DNA of 64,000 bases from Wolfiporia cocos (GCA_029448655.1 JACCLO010000010.1:1426001-1490000); one strand, 5' to 3'; counted from the stretch's first letter, positions 21,239-34,300 are shown. Notes: generated from the letters alone by a model not told the origin. A program made the numbers and translations.

Positions 21239-23370
21239 ATGAGCTTGAGACGGTACACGACGAGTGTGGACGGCACAATACCAGTCCAGGCACTCTTGTA
21301 TGAAGATGAGGACCTCCTCGCGTCCCAGGACAGCATAGGCATATACGATGGGTGCGCTGCGATTTTCTCTCTGCCGAGCTTGCTCGAAATCATGACTTCT
21401 GCACCACATGCTTACACTTTTTGCAGGACAGAGAAATCGGCGCCCCATCAATCTGGCACAATACACGCCACCACTCACCGACTATTCTACTTCGATGCTG
21501 CGCGTCCCTGGGATCGTTCTTTCGAGCTCGACCTCTCTCATGTCGCAAGGACGGAGCACTACGCTGGTCTTTTCACCAGCTCCCCGAAAGTCACCCTTCA
21601 TTTCCACCCGATCGCTCCAGGAACGGAACGCGCGGATGGCTGGAGTGCGTCGGGCACCTCAGCGACGGCAGATCCGGCATTTGCTTCGTGGACGTGCGAC
21701 GTGTGCAACTACCGCAACCCCCCGGGGCTTAGCCCCGCCGCATCGCGCGTCTGCGGACTTTGCGGCGTTCCGCGATCGTCGACGCAGGCCTCGGTGCCCG
21801 TGACGATCCCGCATCCCGCCAAATCGACAGCGTCCTCCAGCCCATACCACACATCTAGCTCGCTACCGTCCTCGTCCTCGAGTCTTGCCCAACTAACGCT
21901 CTCCTCTTCGAACACTCCTGATGCTGAGCCTGCGAGTTCAGAAGAGATCGCATGCGTGGCATGCACGTTTCTTAATCATCCCGCACTTGCAGCCTGTGAG
22001 ATGTGCGGCACCCCATTGCCCAGGAGCACGGCCGCTCCGCCCAGTCACCCTCACGCAAAGTCTGCGCCAGCATCTCGTCCGACGACTCCCGGAGTCGAGG
22101 TAGACACGCCGCAAACGCGGATGATCAGACTGAGCTTCCGAAAGGGAGGTGACAAGGCGTTCTATGCGGTCTTGAGAAGGAGTCTGCTAGGCAAGGGATG
22201 GGAGGTATGTTGATCTGTGAGGCTGTCACTTCGTGAACTCAATTCCGGTACCAAACCGTCATAGGTCAAAATTGCAAGGAAGGGAACGCCGTCAAAGTCT
22301 GATACTGTTGCTCCCGCAGGTTCTGCCGGTTTTTCGGGAATAAGTATGTTTATACGACATGTCTTGTTCGACCTTCTAATGTGGCATGCAGATGGAATTC
22401 TGCGCAATGTCGAAACGACCGCTGCCACCGCGCAGACGGACCTAGAAGACTCGCTGAAGGATTTGGAGGCTCTAATGGTCAAGTGGAAGGACATGGTGCA
22501 GCTAGCGCAAGACCTAAACGAACGCCTGACTGCCGCCTCCTCCGTCACCAGCTCCTCCAACTCCAACGCCACCGGAACAGCTGCTATCACGAGCGCGGAC
22601 GGCACGCAAGCTCGCGCGGTGGAGCCGGAGGAGGCGACGTTCATCCGCTCGTCACTGGCGCAGCTCGGTCTGCAGATGACGAACGCGCCGGTGACGCTCG
22701 ACATGATCCGCGACGAGCGGAAATGGGTGGACGAGCTCGCGCGCGAGCTTGCGGGCGTGCTGCAAGGCCGCGGCGGACGTGGCGTGGGTGAGGGAATGAT
22801 GCGCGCCCGCGGGATCATCGGCCTTGACGAGGTGTGGGGCGGCTGGAACCGCGCGCGAGGCGTAGGTGGGTGCATGCGCGACCCTGGAAGCTATGTTGGC
22901 GTTGGCTGAGATGGCTGCAGCGCTGATACCCCCGTCCACCTTTCTGACGGTCCTGCCGCAGCTGCCGAGCTACACGGACCCCCCAATCCACATGCGCACG
23001 TTCACCTCGACGGGCTTGTCCGTGCTGCACACGCCACAGTTCACGCGGGCAGCGTTCTCGACACGCCTCGTGGGGCTGCTCTCCCTCGGTATGTCGCGCT
23101 CGTTCTAATTTAGCTCTCAATCATTTAATATGTCGGTCAGCAGGTCCGAAGACAGTTGTTGATATTGCGAGGGAGGAGGCGCTGCCTATCGGCCTTACTC
23201 AGGAGATGGTGAACGAGGTGGAAGAGGAAGGTGACATTTGCAGGGACGAGGGTGGCTCTGGCGTCGATGTCACCGGCGCGCGTCGGGATGGCTGGGCGAA
23301 CGAGGGGAGTGGGGAGGTACGTTGGTGGGTGAACGTTTTCCGAGCGTATGTGTGGGACGGGCAGGAATGA
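21239..23370 (+). CDS. VPS36: ESCRT-II subunit Vps36
   Basis: Six exons: 21239-21351, 21427-22204, 22265-22343, 22392-22865, 22921-23088 and 23144-23370, giving about 612 aa. ESCRT-II sorts ubiquitinated membrane cargo at endosomes. The N-terminal GLUE-domain strand pattern is clear (GTIPVQALLYEDEDLLASQD, SIGIYDG then SGTIHATTHRLFYFD and AGLFTSSPKVTLHF). Two NZF zinc fingers are inserted, as in yeast Vps36: WTCDVCNY...CGLCG (about 123-152) and IACVACTF...CEMCG (about 210-236). The C-terminal EAP30-type winged-helix region contains RARGIIGLDEVWGGWNRARG, LPSYTDPPIHMRTF and TVVDIAREEALPIG. The start is the ATG at 21239 (MSLRRYTTS), because the GLUE domain begins there; the frame is open upstream. 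Every junction is supported by phase and family sequence. Confidence 0.93.
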
Positions 23371-23888
23371 TTTGAATTGGCCCGTCATTCCCATGACGAT
23401 TATTCGCTTCATGCTAGTGGCTTTTCGAGATTACCATAGGAGACCGCATGTAGCAAGTAGATCTAGCATCACCCAGGGACTTCGCGACAATATAGAAGTA
23501 CGTTGTAACGTAATACAAGTGCTTACCGGTACCCTAAACTGTACAAGTGTGTTACGCAAGGGTACAGCATCGCTTGCGGTCGTGATCGTGACAATCGTGC
23601 CAAGACATCGTTGAGCAGTAGTAATACTAATACAAGTCATGTCCATTGTCAGAGTCCTTGGAGTATGTCCGTGATTTAAGTTCATGCTAGTCCGTTGTAT
23701 ACTACCTATGTCCAGATGTTGTCAAAGTAAAGGATTGACAGATTTTGCAATATAGTTTTCTATGTACTGAAGGAGGCGCGATAGCAATGCCCCGGTACGT
23801 GCCCAAATGAATTGCGGACACGCTACGGGGCTTTTGCTATTGCCACCATTCCCGTTTCACTGCATTGATCACTGATTGAGCATATGCG
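23371..23888. other. Intergenic, no recognised feature
   Basis: Between the convergent VPS36 and F-box genes. AT-richer, with no open frame of note. Confidence 0.5.
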
Positions 23889-25247
23889 CTAGAGAGATAA
23901 GCCGTATATCTCACCTGCTTGGAAGGCTAGACGATTCTTCGCCTCCGACAGCGGAAACCAGAGTGGGATATCACTCTGCAAACGGCGTATGTTCGCGTCC
24001 GACTTGGCCATCTGCGTAGCGTCTGCGTTGAGCTGAAACACGAGCTTCTGCAGTTTCGTAAATTGAGGCAGAGACAGCGCGCCGTCGATTTCTGGGCAGC
24101 GGTAGTGCTTGAGCTTCGCGGCCTTCATTCGCGCAGGCACGCTGAGCGTTACAAGCGAGATGTTTTGCGACGTGGCCTGCGAGAGCAGCCCAGATGCCCA
24201 ATTCCCTCCCTCATGAAGATCGAGGTGCACCGATGCGAGGGAGGTGTTGTGGACGAGCCGCGGGTAAGTCCCTGTAGCGAGCTGAGTACATCACTGCGGA
24301 TCAGGCACGCCTAGTCACCTACCAACGTCGCCTTCCCACTCCGCGCCTATTTTGGCCGGCGGCCGCGACTGGGCATACGGCAGAATGCCGATCTCGAGGT
24401 GGCGGAGCGAAGGGCCGGCCGCGTCCAGCAGCTTGCTTACATGCTCGACGTCTCGCACGGTTATTGCTGGGAGGCTGATGGACTCCAGCCGTGCGACCGA
24501 CGTTACTGAGAGCAGCCACTCCACCAGTTCGGCCGACCAGTCCACATTCTTCATGTGCAGGTGTTCAAGCGCCAAACTATGCTCGAATGGCTTGAATGCT
24601 TCCCGGTCGTACGACTTGCGCGTCCAGGTGACCGCACAGCACGAGAGGTCCGTGAGTCTTGGGAACGAGCACACGAGCTGCGCAAAGTCGTGCAGCATTG
24701 GGAAGCGTATGCGCCGGATGTCGAGGGTCGTGACGGAGGAGAATTGCCCAAGGCACTGGTAGTAGTCTTCCGCGATGAACGGGTAGTAGTCGCGGTTGAT
24801 GTCGATGCGTAGGCGCGACACGCGCGACAGCCTCCCCCCGAGCTCATGGGGGAACTCGCCGAGCACCTGCGATTGCGTGCGGTACGGCACGATGCCAAGC
24901 TCCCGCACTATCGTCCCCAGGCACGGGCTTCCGTCCAACAGCCTGCGAAGATGGTTGAGATGCTCGCAGTTGTGCAGGTCGACGCTGTAGAAGAGGTTGT
25001 AGCGGCTCCGCTGGAGCCACGCGCGGCAGGTGAGCGCACAGGCAAGGAGTGCATCGGAGTCGGGCCACACGAAGTCGATGATGAGCTCGAATATCTCAAT
25101 GGGGAACATCGACTCGGCCGGGTGTTTGTGACAGCTCTTGGACTCGGCTGACGGCTGGACATCCGAACGCTTGTCCTTGCTTTTGCGAACGCATCTCGGT
25201 TTTAGTGCGCGGGCGATACGCTTGAGAATCTTGAACTTTGGCGACAT
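23889..25247 (-). CDS. F-box protein (basidiomycete lineage-expanded type)
   Basis: Minus strand, two exons, 24323-25247 and 23889-24271 (51-nt intron, phase 1), giving 435 aa. The start is the ATG at 25247 (MSPKFKILKR); the frame extends upstream without an earlier ATG. An F-box-like motif lies at about residues 47-95 (FPIEIFELIIDFVWPDSDAL, CALTCRAWLQRSRYNLF). A leucine-rich, LRR-like remainder follows (VTTLDIRRIRFPML, FPRLTDLSCCAVTW, ALEHLHMKNVDW). Proteins of this layout are numerous in Agaricomycetes and are presumed substrate adaptors of SCF ubiquitin ligases. The specific target is unknown. Confidence 0.82.
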
Positions 25248-27599
25248 CGTGTCGACGCAGTCGAGAGAGGATGCCCAACAAGGTGTGGCAGGCGGGGTGA
25301 TCTGTGTATTCTTGAGCACCGACTTCCGGGTCTATGATGCCTTTATACTTACCGTTACTCGGTTGTCGTATTTTGGGTAGGAAGAAGCTCGACAGGTACT
25401 TCCGATGTTGGCTGGTTACTACGGCGATATCAAAGTGGCGTATCTTCCTTAGGAGTACAACTCCTCTATACGTGGCGCCAAGGCAGGTCTCGTGAATGCA
25501 GCTGTCTATATTGTCGCGTTTAATGAGCGGTTATCGTCATTGTACGGCACTTGACAAAGTTACGATCATACTTTTATAGATTTGTTATTGACCGCCTGAC
25601 AGCTCTTAAGGCCTAAGGCGGAACTAGTCCCTGCCGAGGAGTCGGATTGTATCGCAAGTACAACCGGTCGATCAGACTGCTGTTGCGATGCTCTGGTGAT
25701 CTTGAATTATATGGGTCGTAAATGCGGATCGCAAGCCCCGGGTGATCGTATGGAGCGGTACGGGCGATAGATAGAACAGGCACGAAGGAAGCTCTACGTA
25801 GAGCAGGGGAAGGACTGGGCACGTCCACAGCAGGCGTTGTATTTGTAGGAGTCCTCCGACGTGGTGTCCGGAACGTGTCGAGACAAAGCTGTAGCACGGC
25901 GTTTCGATCCCTCTGGCATTCGGCCCGAGCAATTGTTCAGATCGTGATCTGAGCGAGCCTGGGAAGGGAGAACCGTTCAGGTCGCGCGAGAATTCGGGAC
26001 TCAGTGGCTTCACATGTAAGGATCAGGAAGGGAACGTACCCTTACCCCAGCGGCAACCGTTGCTTGGATTTAATTGGGAACGTCGGTGCTACGGGGGTCT
26101 CCTCACGACAGCCAGTCTGCCGATGTTTGGATAACGACGCGCAACGTACTGCTCGTCGAGCTGTACGGGCGTCCTGCCCCGCCGTGGTCACTGTCGAAGC
26201 GAAGCCCTCTCACGCTGCGTCGGAGAAGTGGATAATTGAGCTTGAGCGGGACAACCAAGTGATGAAATGGAAGAGGCCACGCATCAATAGATAACCGCGA
26301 AGTGGAGGAAGATGAGCACAACGTGCCCGAGAATGGGGATATCTATTTTTAGAACTTACACATGATTCATGATTCCTGACCCGCAATGAACTGTTCAACA
26401 ATAATACCTTTAGCCAGAACATGCTTCGTTGGTACTTGGATGGCTATTTGCACGCTTGCCGGTTATTCACAGGCAGACGGTTGACGCGGGATATCAGCGC
26501 TTCAGCAGCATCTCCCGCGCCATGTCTGGACGTCGACTGACACAAGCTCACAGCTGCAGGAACCCCGACGGATCATCCGAGATGACCCGTCGATGGACGC
26601 TCGCCCGGAGTTGACCATAGTGCGCAGTTGCGGATAGCCAATGAATACCTATCGCGTGCATTGCCCCGACGGCGGTGGGCTCATGGCGAGTGCAATCGTG
26701 AGTTGTGTCACACAGCCCGTGAGCAGACAGAAACAGATATCACGAGAAGCCTTGCAAATTTATCAAACTCCGTGAGACGGATGCCTATGATGGTCAACAG
26801 CGGCGGTCCATGCCTGCATCTTCATGATATGATACAGCATGATACTGTTTTCCCTTGCGCAGCTTGCTATCAATCGGAACGTCCGCAGCACTTATGATCA
26901 GGGATATCGACGCACCGCAGACAGCTGCAGTGGTTCTCAAAACGACGAGTTATCCAAACGCCGAAAAGCAGCTTCAGGCTAAGGAATGTCAGAATACCTG
27001 GTCAACTGTTACAAGAATGATATTTGATATGTGAAGGAGCCTGTATTACCTGATGCCAGATTCAATCCCGCGCAGGAAGGTCGAGCGCGACATAAAATCC
27101 AAATGAGCAAGTTTATACGCGTCAATGCATTCAAGACTGCAGAAGAAGCAAGAGCGTAATTTGCAGCTGTTGCATCTCAGGTACTATCATCGGCCCAGCA
27201 ATGCAGCTTAGCGGTATCTATTTATCGTCCCACCTTTTCCCATTGCACCTGCGCATGTAGCACTTGGCGGCGGGAGGAGCGCCATTCTGCCTCATATAAA
27301 GGGATCAGGGCGCAGGGGTCAGGTTACTATTAGCGCTGAGCGCACAGCTTTGGTGGGTTGATTGTGGGTTCGTTCCGAGATAAATATTGCCAGCTACGCA
27401 GTTTCAGCCGAAATATCTGAGCCTGTGGGTGGATAATCTGTGCCGCGATATTGTGCACGGATATCGCATTCACGTGATCGCGTTCCGCCATTGCTCGCGT
27501 CCCATTAGCGCTCGCCTAGTACGTACAAACGAGTGCGCTCGTGCAGAGTCTCAGAAGTCACTAGTCAAAAGTCGCTGGGCTGTTCCTCTGAGCGTAACT
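25248..27599. other. 2.3-kb intergenic region
   Basis: No complete gene found. A minus-strand open stretch at about 25613-25930 has a protein-like C-terminus (LAIRIYDPYN, RLYLRYNPTPRQGLVPP) but no ATG and no recognisable domain. It may be a gene remnant. 26000-27590 shows only short frames. The sequence just upstream of the BTB gene (27290-27370) contains CATATAAAGGGATCAGG, a TATA-like site at about 27294. Confidence 0.45.
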
Positions 27600-28660
27600 A
27601 TGGACGAAACTGAGGATCTATTGAGCTTTCCTCCCCTCAAACGACAAAGATATGATAGCCAGACCAGGTCACATCCTACGGCATCCTCGTCGTTCTTCTT
27701 TCACGACGGAGATATCGTCCTAGAAGTCGAGCAGCACCTCTTCAAGATTCACAGACACCGTCTGAAATGCTCTGTTATATTCTCCGATATGCTGGACATA
27801 CCACAGCCTGATGTGATCGACAGTATGCACGGCTGTCCGGTAGTACGGCTTATGGACTCGCCACAGGACTGGCAAGTAGCTCTTCGGTGGATATATGATC
27901 CTACGTGAGTGCTGCTTTTATGACCTTCGAAACACCGCGGCTGATGGAGATATGGCGCATAACCTAGTGGCTTCAGACTTATACCAGAGCCTGTTCCATT
28001 TCCTCTGATCCCCAGTGCGCTCCGTATAGCCACCAAGTATGAGATTGGTGCTTTGCGTAAGTGGGCCGTCGGTCAACTGCGTGCCCGCTGGCCGTCTGAT
28101 TTAGAGAGAATGGGGTCATCTTCCCTCCCCTGTGCCGCTGGTTGGTTACTATTCAATGCGTATCCCACATCACCACTCATGCCACTTTGAGTACAGAAGC
28201 CATTGCGCTCGCGCGGGAATGCGACGTGCCAGAAATCCTCCCCGCCGCGTTCTATGCGCTCTCATTGCAGCGGTGGTGCTACAACGCGGAGGGCGGGCGC
28301 TCCCACCTCGTCCTCTCCCCGACAGATATACGTCGGCTCATCGTCGGGCGCGAGCGCTTGAGTGATGTCTGCAAGCAGATCCTCTTCGAGCCGCTCGTCT
28401 CGCGCCCTGCGGGGCTGCCTTTCGACGCGTGCCACCAGTGCCGTGAGCCTCTCCAACGTTACTGGCGGGAGAAGGTCATGTCTGACCCCCAGTCGCCGGT
28501 CGAGTGCTGGCTGCTACGTGAGTTATACACGATTGCGACGCAGCGCGACGAGCTGTTCGAGAGCGCCATCTGTGCGCAGTGCTTGGCGTGGCACAAGGAT
28601 GTTGCATGGATGCGGTTCTATGGGCTCAAGGCATCAATACCGCAGTTCTTCTGCTTGTGA
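27600..28660 (+). CDS. BTB/POZ domain protein
   Basis: Three exons, 27600-27904, 27977-28140 and 28197-28660, giving 310 aa. The start is the ATG at 27600 (MDETEDLLSFPP). The BTB fold begins around residue 38: FFHDGDIVLEVEQHLFKIHR, then SVIFSDMLDIPQPD, VVRLMDSPQDWQVALRWIYD. The second exon gives ALRIATKYEIGALRKWA. The third starts EAIALARECDVPEILPAAFY, read from the acceptor GAGTACAG, which restores the frame. C-terminal Cys pairs (CHQCREPL, CAQCLAW) are typical of this basidiomycete BTB family. Function unknown; BTB domains mediate dimerisation or cullin-3 binding in other proteins. Confidence 0.88.
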
Positions 28661-28945
28661 GAATCGCAACAGTGGGCCTCGAGGCTTCTATGTTGGTTAT
28701 AATGACTTACAACCGGCATGTACTCACACTGATCGATGTTCAGAGCGGCACACGATGCACGTACTAATACCCAATATATTCGAATCTATGACCAACACAG
28801 GAGGCTGCTGCATGTGCCTTGTCTCAGCGGACATGCGTGACGCAATGCAGCAATTTGGCTTGCTTTTCAGAAGCAGAGCATTGCCTCACACTAATTCAAG
28901 TCGATGCAGAGCGGGCAAGCAGGCTCTGCGAGATCTCCTTCCAGC
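28661..28945. other. Short convergent intergenic spacer
   Basis: Between the end of the BTB gene and the stop of SRP9. Nothing recognised. The 280-codon open frame 28362-29204 in another frame overlaps both genes and is an artefact. Confidence 0.6.
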
Positions 28946-29430
28946 CTATTTCTTTTTCTTGGGCTTCTTCTTCTTCACCCCACCTCCACCTGCCACTCCG
29001 GTGCTTGTGGGAGCAGCCGCAGGGGAGGCAGTGTCCTTAGAAATGCCCTCCGTGGGTTCTGGCTGCGCAGGCGTGCTCGGGCCTGCGGTCGGTTTTGGCC
29101 TCCGGCTCTGCATCTTCTGCATGAGCGAGAGGTTCAATGCCTCAAATCTGTTCAGGAAGATCGACGAGTACGTCTTGAACTTGAGGCACTACAGCTCGCT
29201 CTAGTTCTATCGCCATGAAGGAAATAACATAGCACTCACTGTCGTGTTATCGGTGATCTTGAGGACCAGCTTTCCCTCGGATGCTCGCCATTTCACGCAA
29301 TAACGCGTCTGCTCCTAGATTTGTCACGGCTCAGCATATGGGAGGTGACACAACGCACGGTATTTGGAGACTTGTCATAGAGAGCCTCTGCCGCCTCCTG
29401 ATACTCCTGCCAGGACGAGATGTAGACCAT
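28946..29430 (-). CDS. SRP9: Signal recognition particle subunit Srp9
   Basis: Minus strand, three exons (29359-29430, 29240-29308, 28946-29188), all phase-0 introns, giving 127 aa. In eukaryotes Srp9 pairs with Srp14 on the Alu domain of SRP RNA and slows translation during ER targeting. The protein starts MVYISSWQEYQEAAEALYDK, the typical Srp9 N-terminus. It continues TRYCVKWRASEGKLVLKITD and CLKFKTYSSIFLNRFEALNL. The C-terminal extension is Ala/Pro-rich and ends in a nearly pure lysine tail (KKKKPKKKK), which suggests RNA contact. The gene is divergent from the ODC-type carrier, with a shared spacer of 217 bp. Confidence 0.88.
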
Positions 29431-29647
29431 GGCAGCATGGTACAGCCAACCAGCGGGCGTGACGATGCTACGAGGATGTCACGGTCCAGCGCGTGGAGGC
29501 CGAGCACCTGTGACTCTGCTGTGACTCCCCGCGCTAACCCCGCGTTTGATGTGATCGACGCTCGCGTCAAGTGCGCGTCAACGGTAATTCAGTATATATT
29601 TCTTGTTCTCCTTCCACCATCTCGGGACGCAGGCTCGTTGAAGCGAC
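29431..29647. promoter_or_regulatory. 217-bp divergent promoter region of SRP9 and the carrier gene
   Basis: The two start codons face away from each other across 217 bp, so both 5' UTRs and promoters must lie here or overlap. I see no clear TATA box. Confidence 0.6.
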
Positions 29648-31131
29648 ATGTCGGACACGAACAGAAAACGTACAGCCAGAATGTCAGAACCTCCCCGCTT
29701 GTGCTAAAGTCCCGGACAGCTTTGCCCTTCATCGCCAACTTCACGGCTGGTGCCATTGCTGGCATCTCCGAAATTCTTACATTCTACCCGCTGGGTGAGT
29801 CGGGACGTGCTCTTACTAGAGGATGACGCGCTCAACGCGTCTGCCAACACCACAGATGTCGTGAGTACAACCATGTTTCATGTACTGCACTTGCGGAAAC
29901 AGCGTCGGGCTTGTCGTACGTAGGTCAAGACGCGTATGCAGCTGGAGACGGGTAAGGCGAAACACGGGCTCGTAGGGAGCTTCCAGGCTATCATCAAGGA
30001 GGAGGGGTATGTTCGGTCACGCGAGCGATCCCCTGACCAATCTGATTGCTCGCGCGACCTAGCTTTGGGCGGCTATACAGGGGACTCGTGCCCCCTCTGC
30101 TCCTCGAGGCACCCAAGCGTGCCACGAAATTGTATGTCTGTCGGCGCTGCTCGGTAGCGCGTCCCTTACAATCCCCCTAGTGCCGCGAATGACTTCTGGG
30201 GCAAGACGTACTTGGGACTCACCGGGGAGTCGAAAATGACGCAGCAGCTGTCCATTTTGACTGGCTGCAGTGCGGGTGCGACGGAGAGCTTTGTCGTCGT
30301 GCCGTTTGAGCTTGTGAAGATCAAGTATGTCGGTTCACAAGGCTACTGTCGCAGGGAGGATTCACAGTCTGTCTAGGCTGCAGGATAAAGCAAGTACATT
30401 TGCAGGACCCATGGATGTCGTGAAGCAGATCGTCCAGAAGGATGGCTTGCTTGGCCTATACTCTGGCATGGAGGCCACATTTTGGAGACATTTCTGGTGG
30501 AACGGCGGCTATTTCGGCTGCATCTTCCAGGTTCGAGCTGTGCTCCCCAAGCCAGAGGTCCGTGACTAGTCATATATCAGGGGGAGCAGTCACGAGGGTC
30601 TTCTTACAGACAGCTCAAGCGCGTCTCATGAACGATCTAGTGGCAGGGACCGTCGGCGGGTTCGTTGGTACTGCAATCAACACACCGTGAGTCACCGACA
30701 TCACTCTTGCATTTTGTGCTAATGTCCTGTTCCATTCAGGTTCGATGTGAGCTGCATATCATTGCTCAGTGCATGATAGTCTAATATTGTTTCGACTAGG
30801 TTGTGAAGTCTCGTATCCAAGGCGGGACCAAAGTTCCTGGAGCGACACCGAAGTACAACTGGACATACCCTGCGTGCGTGCACTGTACTTGATCGTAGAG
30901 TTTGACCTCATATGTCATGGCCCAGCCTGGTAACGATTGTTCGTGAGGAGGGTCCTGCTGCATTGTATAAAGGCTTCGTGCCGAAGGTGCTTCGTCTGGC
31001 GCCCGGTGGTGGTGTCCTCTTGCTTGTCGTAGAAGTGACATTAGGGCTTTTCCGGCAGTGTACGTCTGGTGTCGCAGTTCCGAGGCATTACGCTGATATT
31101 TTGTCCAGTACTTGGCCCTCCTTACATCTGA
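29648..31131 (+). CDS. ODC1: Mitochondrial 2-oxodicarboxylate-type carrier (12 exons, two microexons)
   Basis: Exons: 29648-29669, 29720-29794, 29856-29860, 29924-30006, 30063-30131, 30181-30324, 30377-30557, 30610-30686, 30740-30746, 30800-30873, 30926-31059, 31109-31131. Protein of 297 aa, the usual length of an SLC25 carrier. Yeast Odc1/2 exchange 2-oxoadipate and 2-oxoglutarate across the inner mitochondrial membrane. The three signature motifs are present: PLDVVKTR (about residue 32), PFELVKIK and PFDVVKSR. The start MSDTNRKPLPFIANFTAGA and the pair PLLLEAPKRATKF and FWRHFWWNGGYFG are typical of the ODC subfamily; the exact substrate is inferred. Exons 3 (5 nt, ATGTC) and 9 (7 nt, GTTCGAT) each supply the acidic residue of a signature motif. 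Leaving out either one breaks the frame. Confidence 0.9.
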
Positions 31132-31310
31132 TATCCTCGATGATCGGCGGACATGCTAGAGCAGTCACTTTGCTAGATGTGATTGTATGGAGTGTCACAA
31201 TAGCGGGTCAGGTATCCGTACAATTAGACTGTATTCTACAATACATCGGTTGGGACGACGCCAACACAATCACCGTTCGCATCGCAATGTGGCGGAATCG
31301 CCGGCTGCTA

Positions 31311-34300
31311 TCAGTCAGTCTTCGTCCGGTGTTTATTCGCCATCAGCCATTCGCCGACAGCGCAGGTCCCTGCAGCCCAGACAAGAAGTAGCGAGCTGAT
31401 GCAGAAGAAGCTGATCGTCTGTCCGATCTCGAGCCACGAGCCTGCCCCCGACGATCAGTCTCGAACCCGATAAAGGTGGATAATGCGCTGGGACCTCACC
31501 TGTGTCTCGGACGTTGAAGAAGAATGTCATGGTCATGACTGTGGGAGCGGAAAGGTCAGATCTGCTGTTTCAAGCTTCACTCAAAGACAGCTCCATACCA
31601 TCAGTCAACGTCAGCGCTACGAGGAAGAGACTGAATGGAGGTAGGCCAAGACGGGTGTTTAAGACGTGGAGGCACGTTGCTAGAATGATATACGGCGCGA
31701 CGATCTTGAACATCTATGACAGGCGAGGGTTTGTAAGAATGATATTCCACCGTGACTGTTCAGGGGCCACGTACTAGCAGAACCGCCATCAGGAACGGGT
31801 TGAAGACAGGTACTAGCCTGTACACAGGCTCCAAATAGAAGGATCTGCTCGCGACGTTGGGTTGCCCGCGCTGTCTATGTCAAATGTGTGTACTTACGAT
31901 ATAGACGCAACACTGAGAAGATGCTCAGATGCTTTACGCACATGAGAGACGGCTTCCTTACTTTCCAGTTCCAAAGAACGCTACTTGCACGAAAAATAGG
32001 AAGAACACCGCTATCCTGAAATCATCCGCGCATGGCTTGTACAAGGTCAAACCTGGAGCAACCCAACTCCCCGACGTTCGTCTCACGACAGCCTCTACCT
32101 CCACCCATAACACGAGGACTGCCGAGAAGGCAATGTAGAACAGACCTTCTACACTGATTGACAAAATGACGAAGCAGACGGAGAGCCCCAGGAAGAATAT
32201 CAGGATCCTGCCAAGGGGGAGCAAATGGCTGAACCTGGATTGTATCAGGAATGGGAAGGCCGATGCAATCACTAGGATTTCATTGAGGGTTGGATTAGGA
32301 CAAAGTGCACAATCGAACTTACGAAAGATGGACCATCCAAAGATTTGGTTTATTACGGGCAGACCTTCTTTGGCGCGTAAGCTGGTAGATGAGCTGACCG
32401 TGACCACAGCACTCGCAGCAATTAAAGAGCACTATGAGTATGTCTCAGCAAGTTATCACGTCCCAAAAACGGTGTTATACGTGCCTGTATTACGACAACT
32501 TGCGTGAAGCTTCGTTTCACATTCTCCTGCACCGATAGCTTGAGAACGCCTGCGACCCCAATGACTATCATACATAATCCTCCACACGTTCTATCGAACC
32601 TCAAAATTACTGTGGACGAACACTGAGAATATAAACCACTCACATAGCCAGCAAATCTTCTTGTTTATCGACACTGAGTAATGGGAATACTGCAGTCCCG
32701 AGACACGCCATAGACCACGCTGTGAGCAGCCTGCTATTTTGGCTTCCTATGCCTTGTGATTGGAGCAGGAGTGGCCAGAGGATCCCGATTGCAGCGAAGC
32801 CCATGCTCCAGATCTCACGATGAATGTAACCCGCCTTGTCACAGTAAACCTCAATGATGTTTGGTGAAAATGGACGATGGAGTTCGACTTACCACCATAG
32901 CCTCGAGGGAGATCACGATCAGACCGGTTTGTATCAGGATTCTCAATACCGAGGCACCTTGCGCCTGTCCGCTTGCTACATAGCGTAGTAAGTGATCCTT
33001 TGCCCGAATTATGCTCTGGTGCCAGAAGTAGATCGGGAAGCATATATAAAGGTAGAATGTCCATGGCGAGCGTTGTTTAATGAAGAGCGTCCAGAAAGCG
33101 AGGACGGATGATATAGCGACGGCGTCAAGCCAGAACAAACGCTTGCTTGCAGTTGGGGTGCCTTCCGAAGAGTTTGAAGGAACGAAAATGGAAACAAGGC
33201 CAAAGGCGATCCATCCGAGATATGCAGCAGTTACAATTCCCCGGATGAGGGTACGATCATACCTACCTTCACATCAGATTGCAGGGTTCAAAAATCGTCA
33301 AGGCACGCACGTCTCCAAATATCGAAGCCCATCGAGTGCATAACGGATCAGTATGGCGGACGCAGCGCGGGCATCCGTATATCTGCGGTGTTCGATCATG
33401 TTTTCAATCTTGGCTAGCTCCTCTTTGCCGGGGAGACCGCCGATGGCGGTTGAAGCGAAGTATGGATACGGCTTGTAAAACAGCGCATGTACCTCTTTCT
33501 CCTCTATTTCCACAATCAACCATCAGCTGTAAGTACTGAGCCGGAAGGCGTACCATGCTTCACACGGTAATGCTCTAGGACAACTCTTGCATTGACTAGA
33601 GCCGCCTCAGCCTGTGTCTTTTCACCCTCGTGCGTTTGCAGGTACCCCGGACGCGAAGGGTCGACATCAGGAAGAACACCAACCGAGTTTACAGGCCAAT
33701 TGACACCTATTAACGCAGACATTAGTGCTGCCACATCTGCCTGCTCGACGTCGTGCCGGAGAAGGTGTGTCAGCTCCCACGGAATGCTGTATACGTCGTG
33801 TGAGGAAGGTGTGCTATCGGGAAGTGGTCTGCGAATCCCTGCACCCCATGCGATGAGCGGAGTGCGCGTGTTATCCGGGTCTGGTCATCGGAGCATCAAT
33901 CAGATCTCAGCGAGCCACAGTAGGAAGTGTTCGGGCACCTACGACCGTCGCCGTGGTTGCCAATCCTTGACATTCCATGGTCTGCGGTGAATATGAAGCT
34001 GGTCGCCGTATCGCCGTAAAATGCCTCCAAGAGCTCTTCCGTCTGACGGACAAGGTCATCAACCACCTGGATGTTCGTCATATATTCCTGCAAAGACGAT
34101 AAACTCCTGGAAGCAACCTCCAAGATCGAAGGAGCTCACGCGTGAATGTGGCCTATATGAATGGCCAGTAGTATCCAGACCCAGGAGATGTAAGAAGAAT
34201 ACCGTTTGACTCTCTCGCAGGGTTGCATCGAGTTGTGGGTCTATGGTTGCATTATGGAGCAACCTCTCCAGATGCTCGAGGACCCAGACATCAAGAGCAG

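Noticed and set aside
25613..25897. Protein-like minus-strand open frame
   Set aside because: No ATG, no recognisable domain and no flanking exon with a matching phase; too weak for a gene call.
27387..27599. N-terminal extension of the BTB gene
   Set aside because: The frame is open upstream but the added text is not BTB-like, and the ATG at 27600 fits the family start better.
28362..29204. 280-codon plus-strand frame
   Set aside because: Overlaps the BTB gene in another frame and SRP9 in antisense; no coherent domain.
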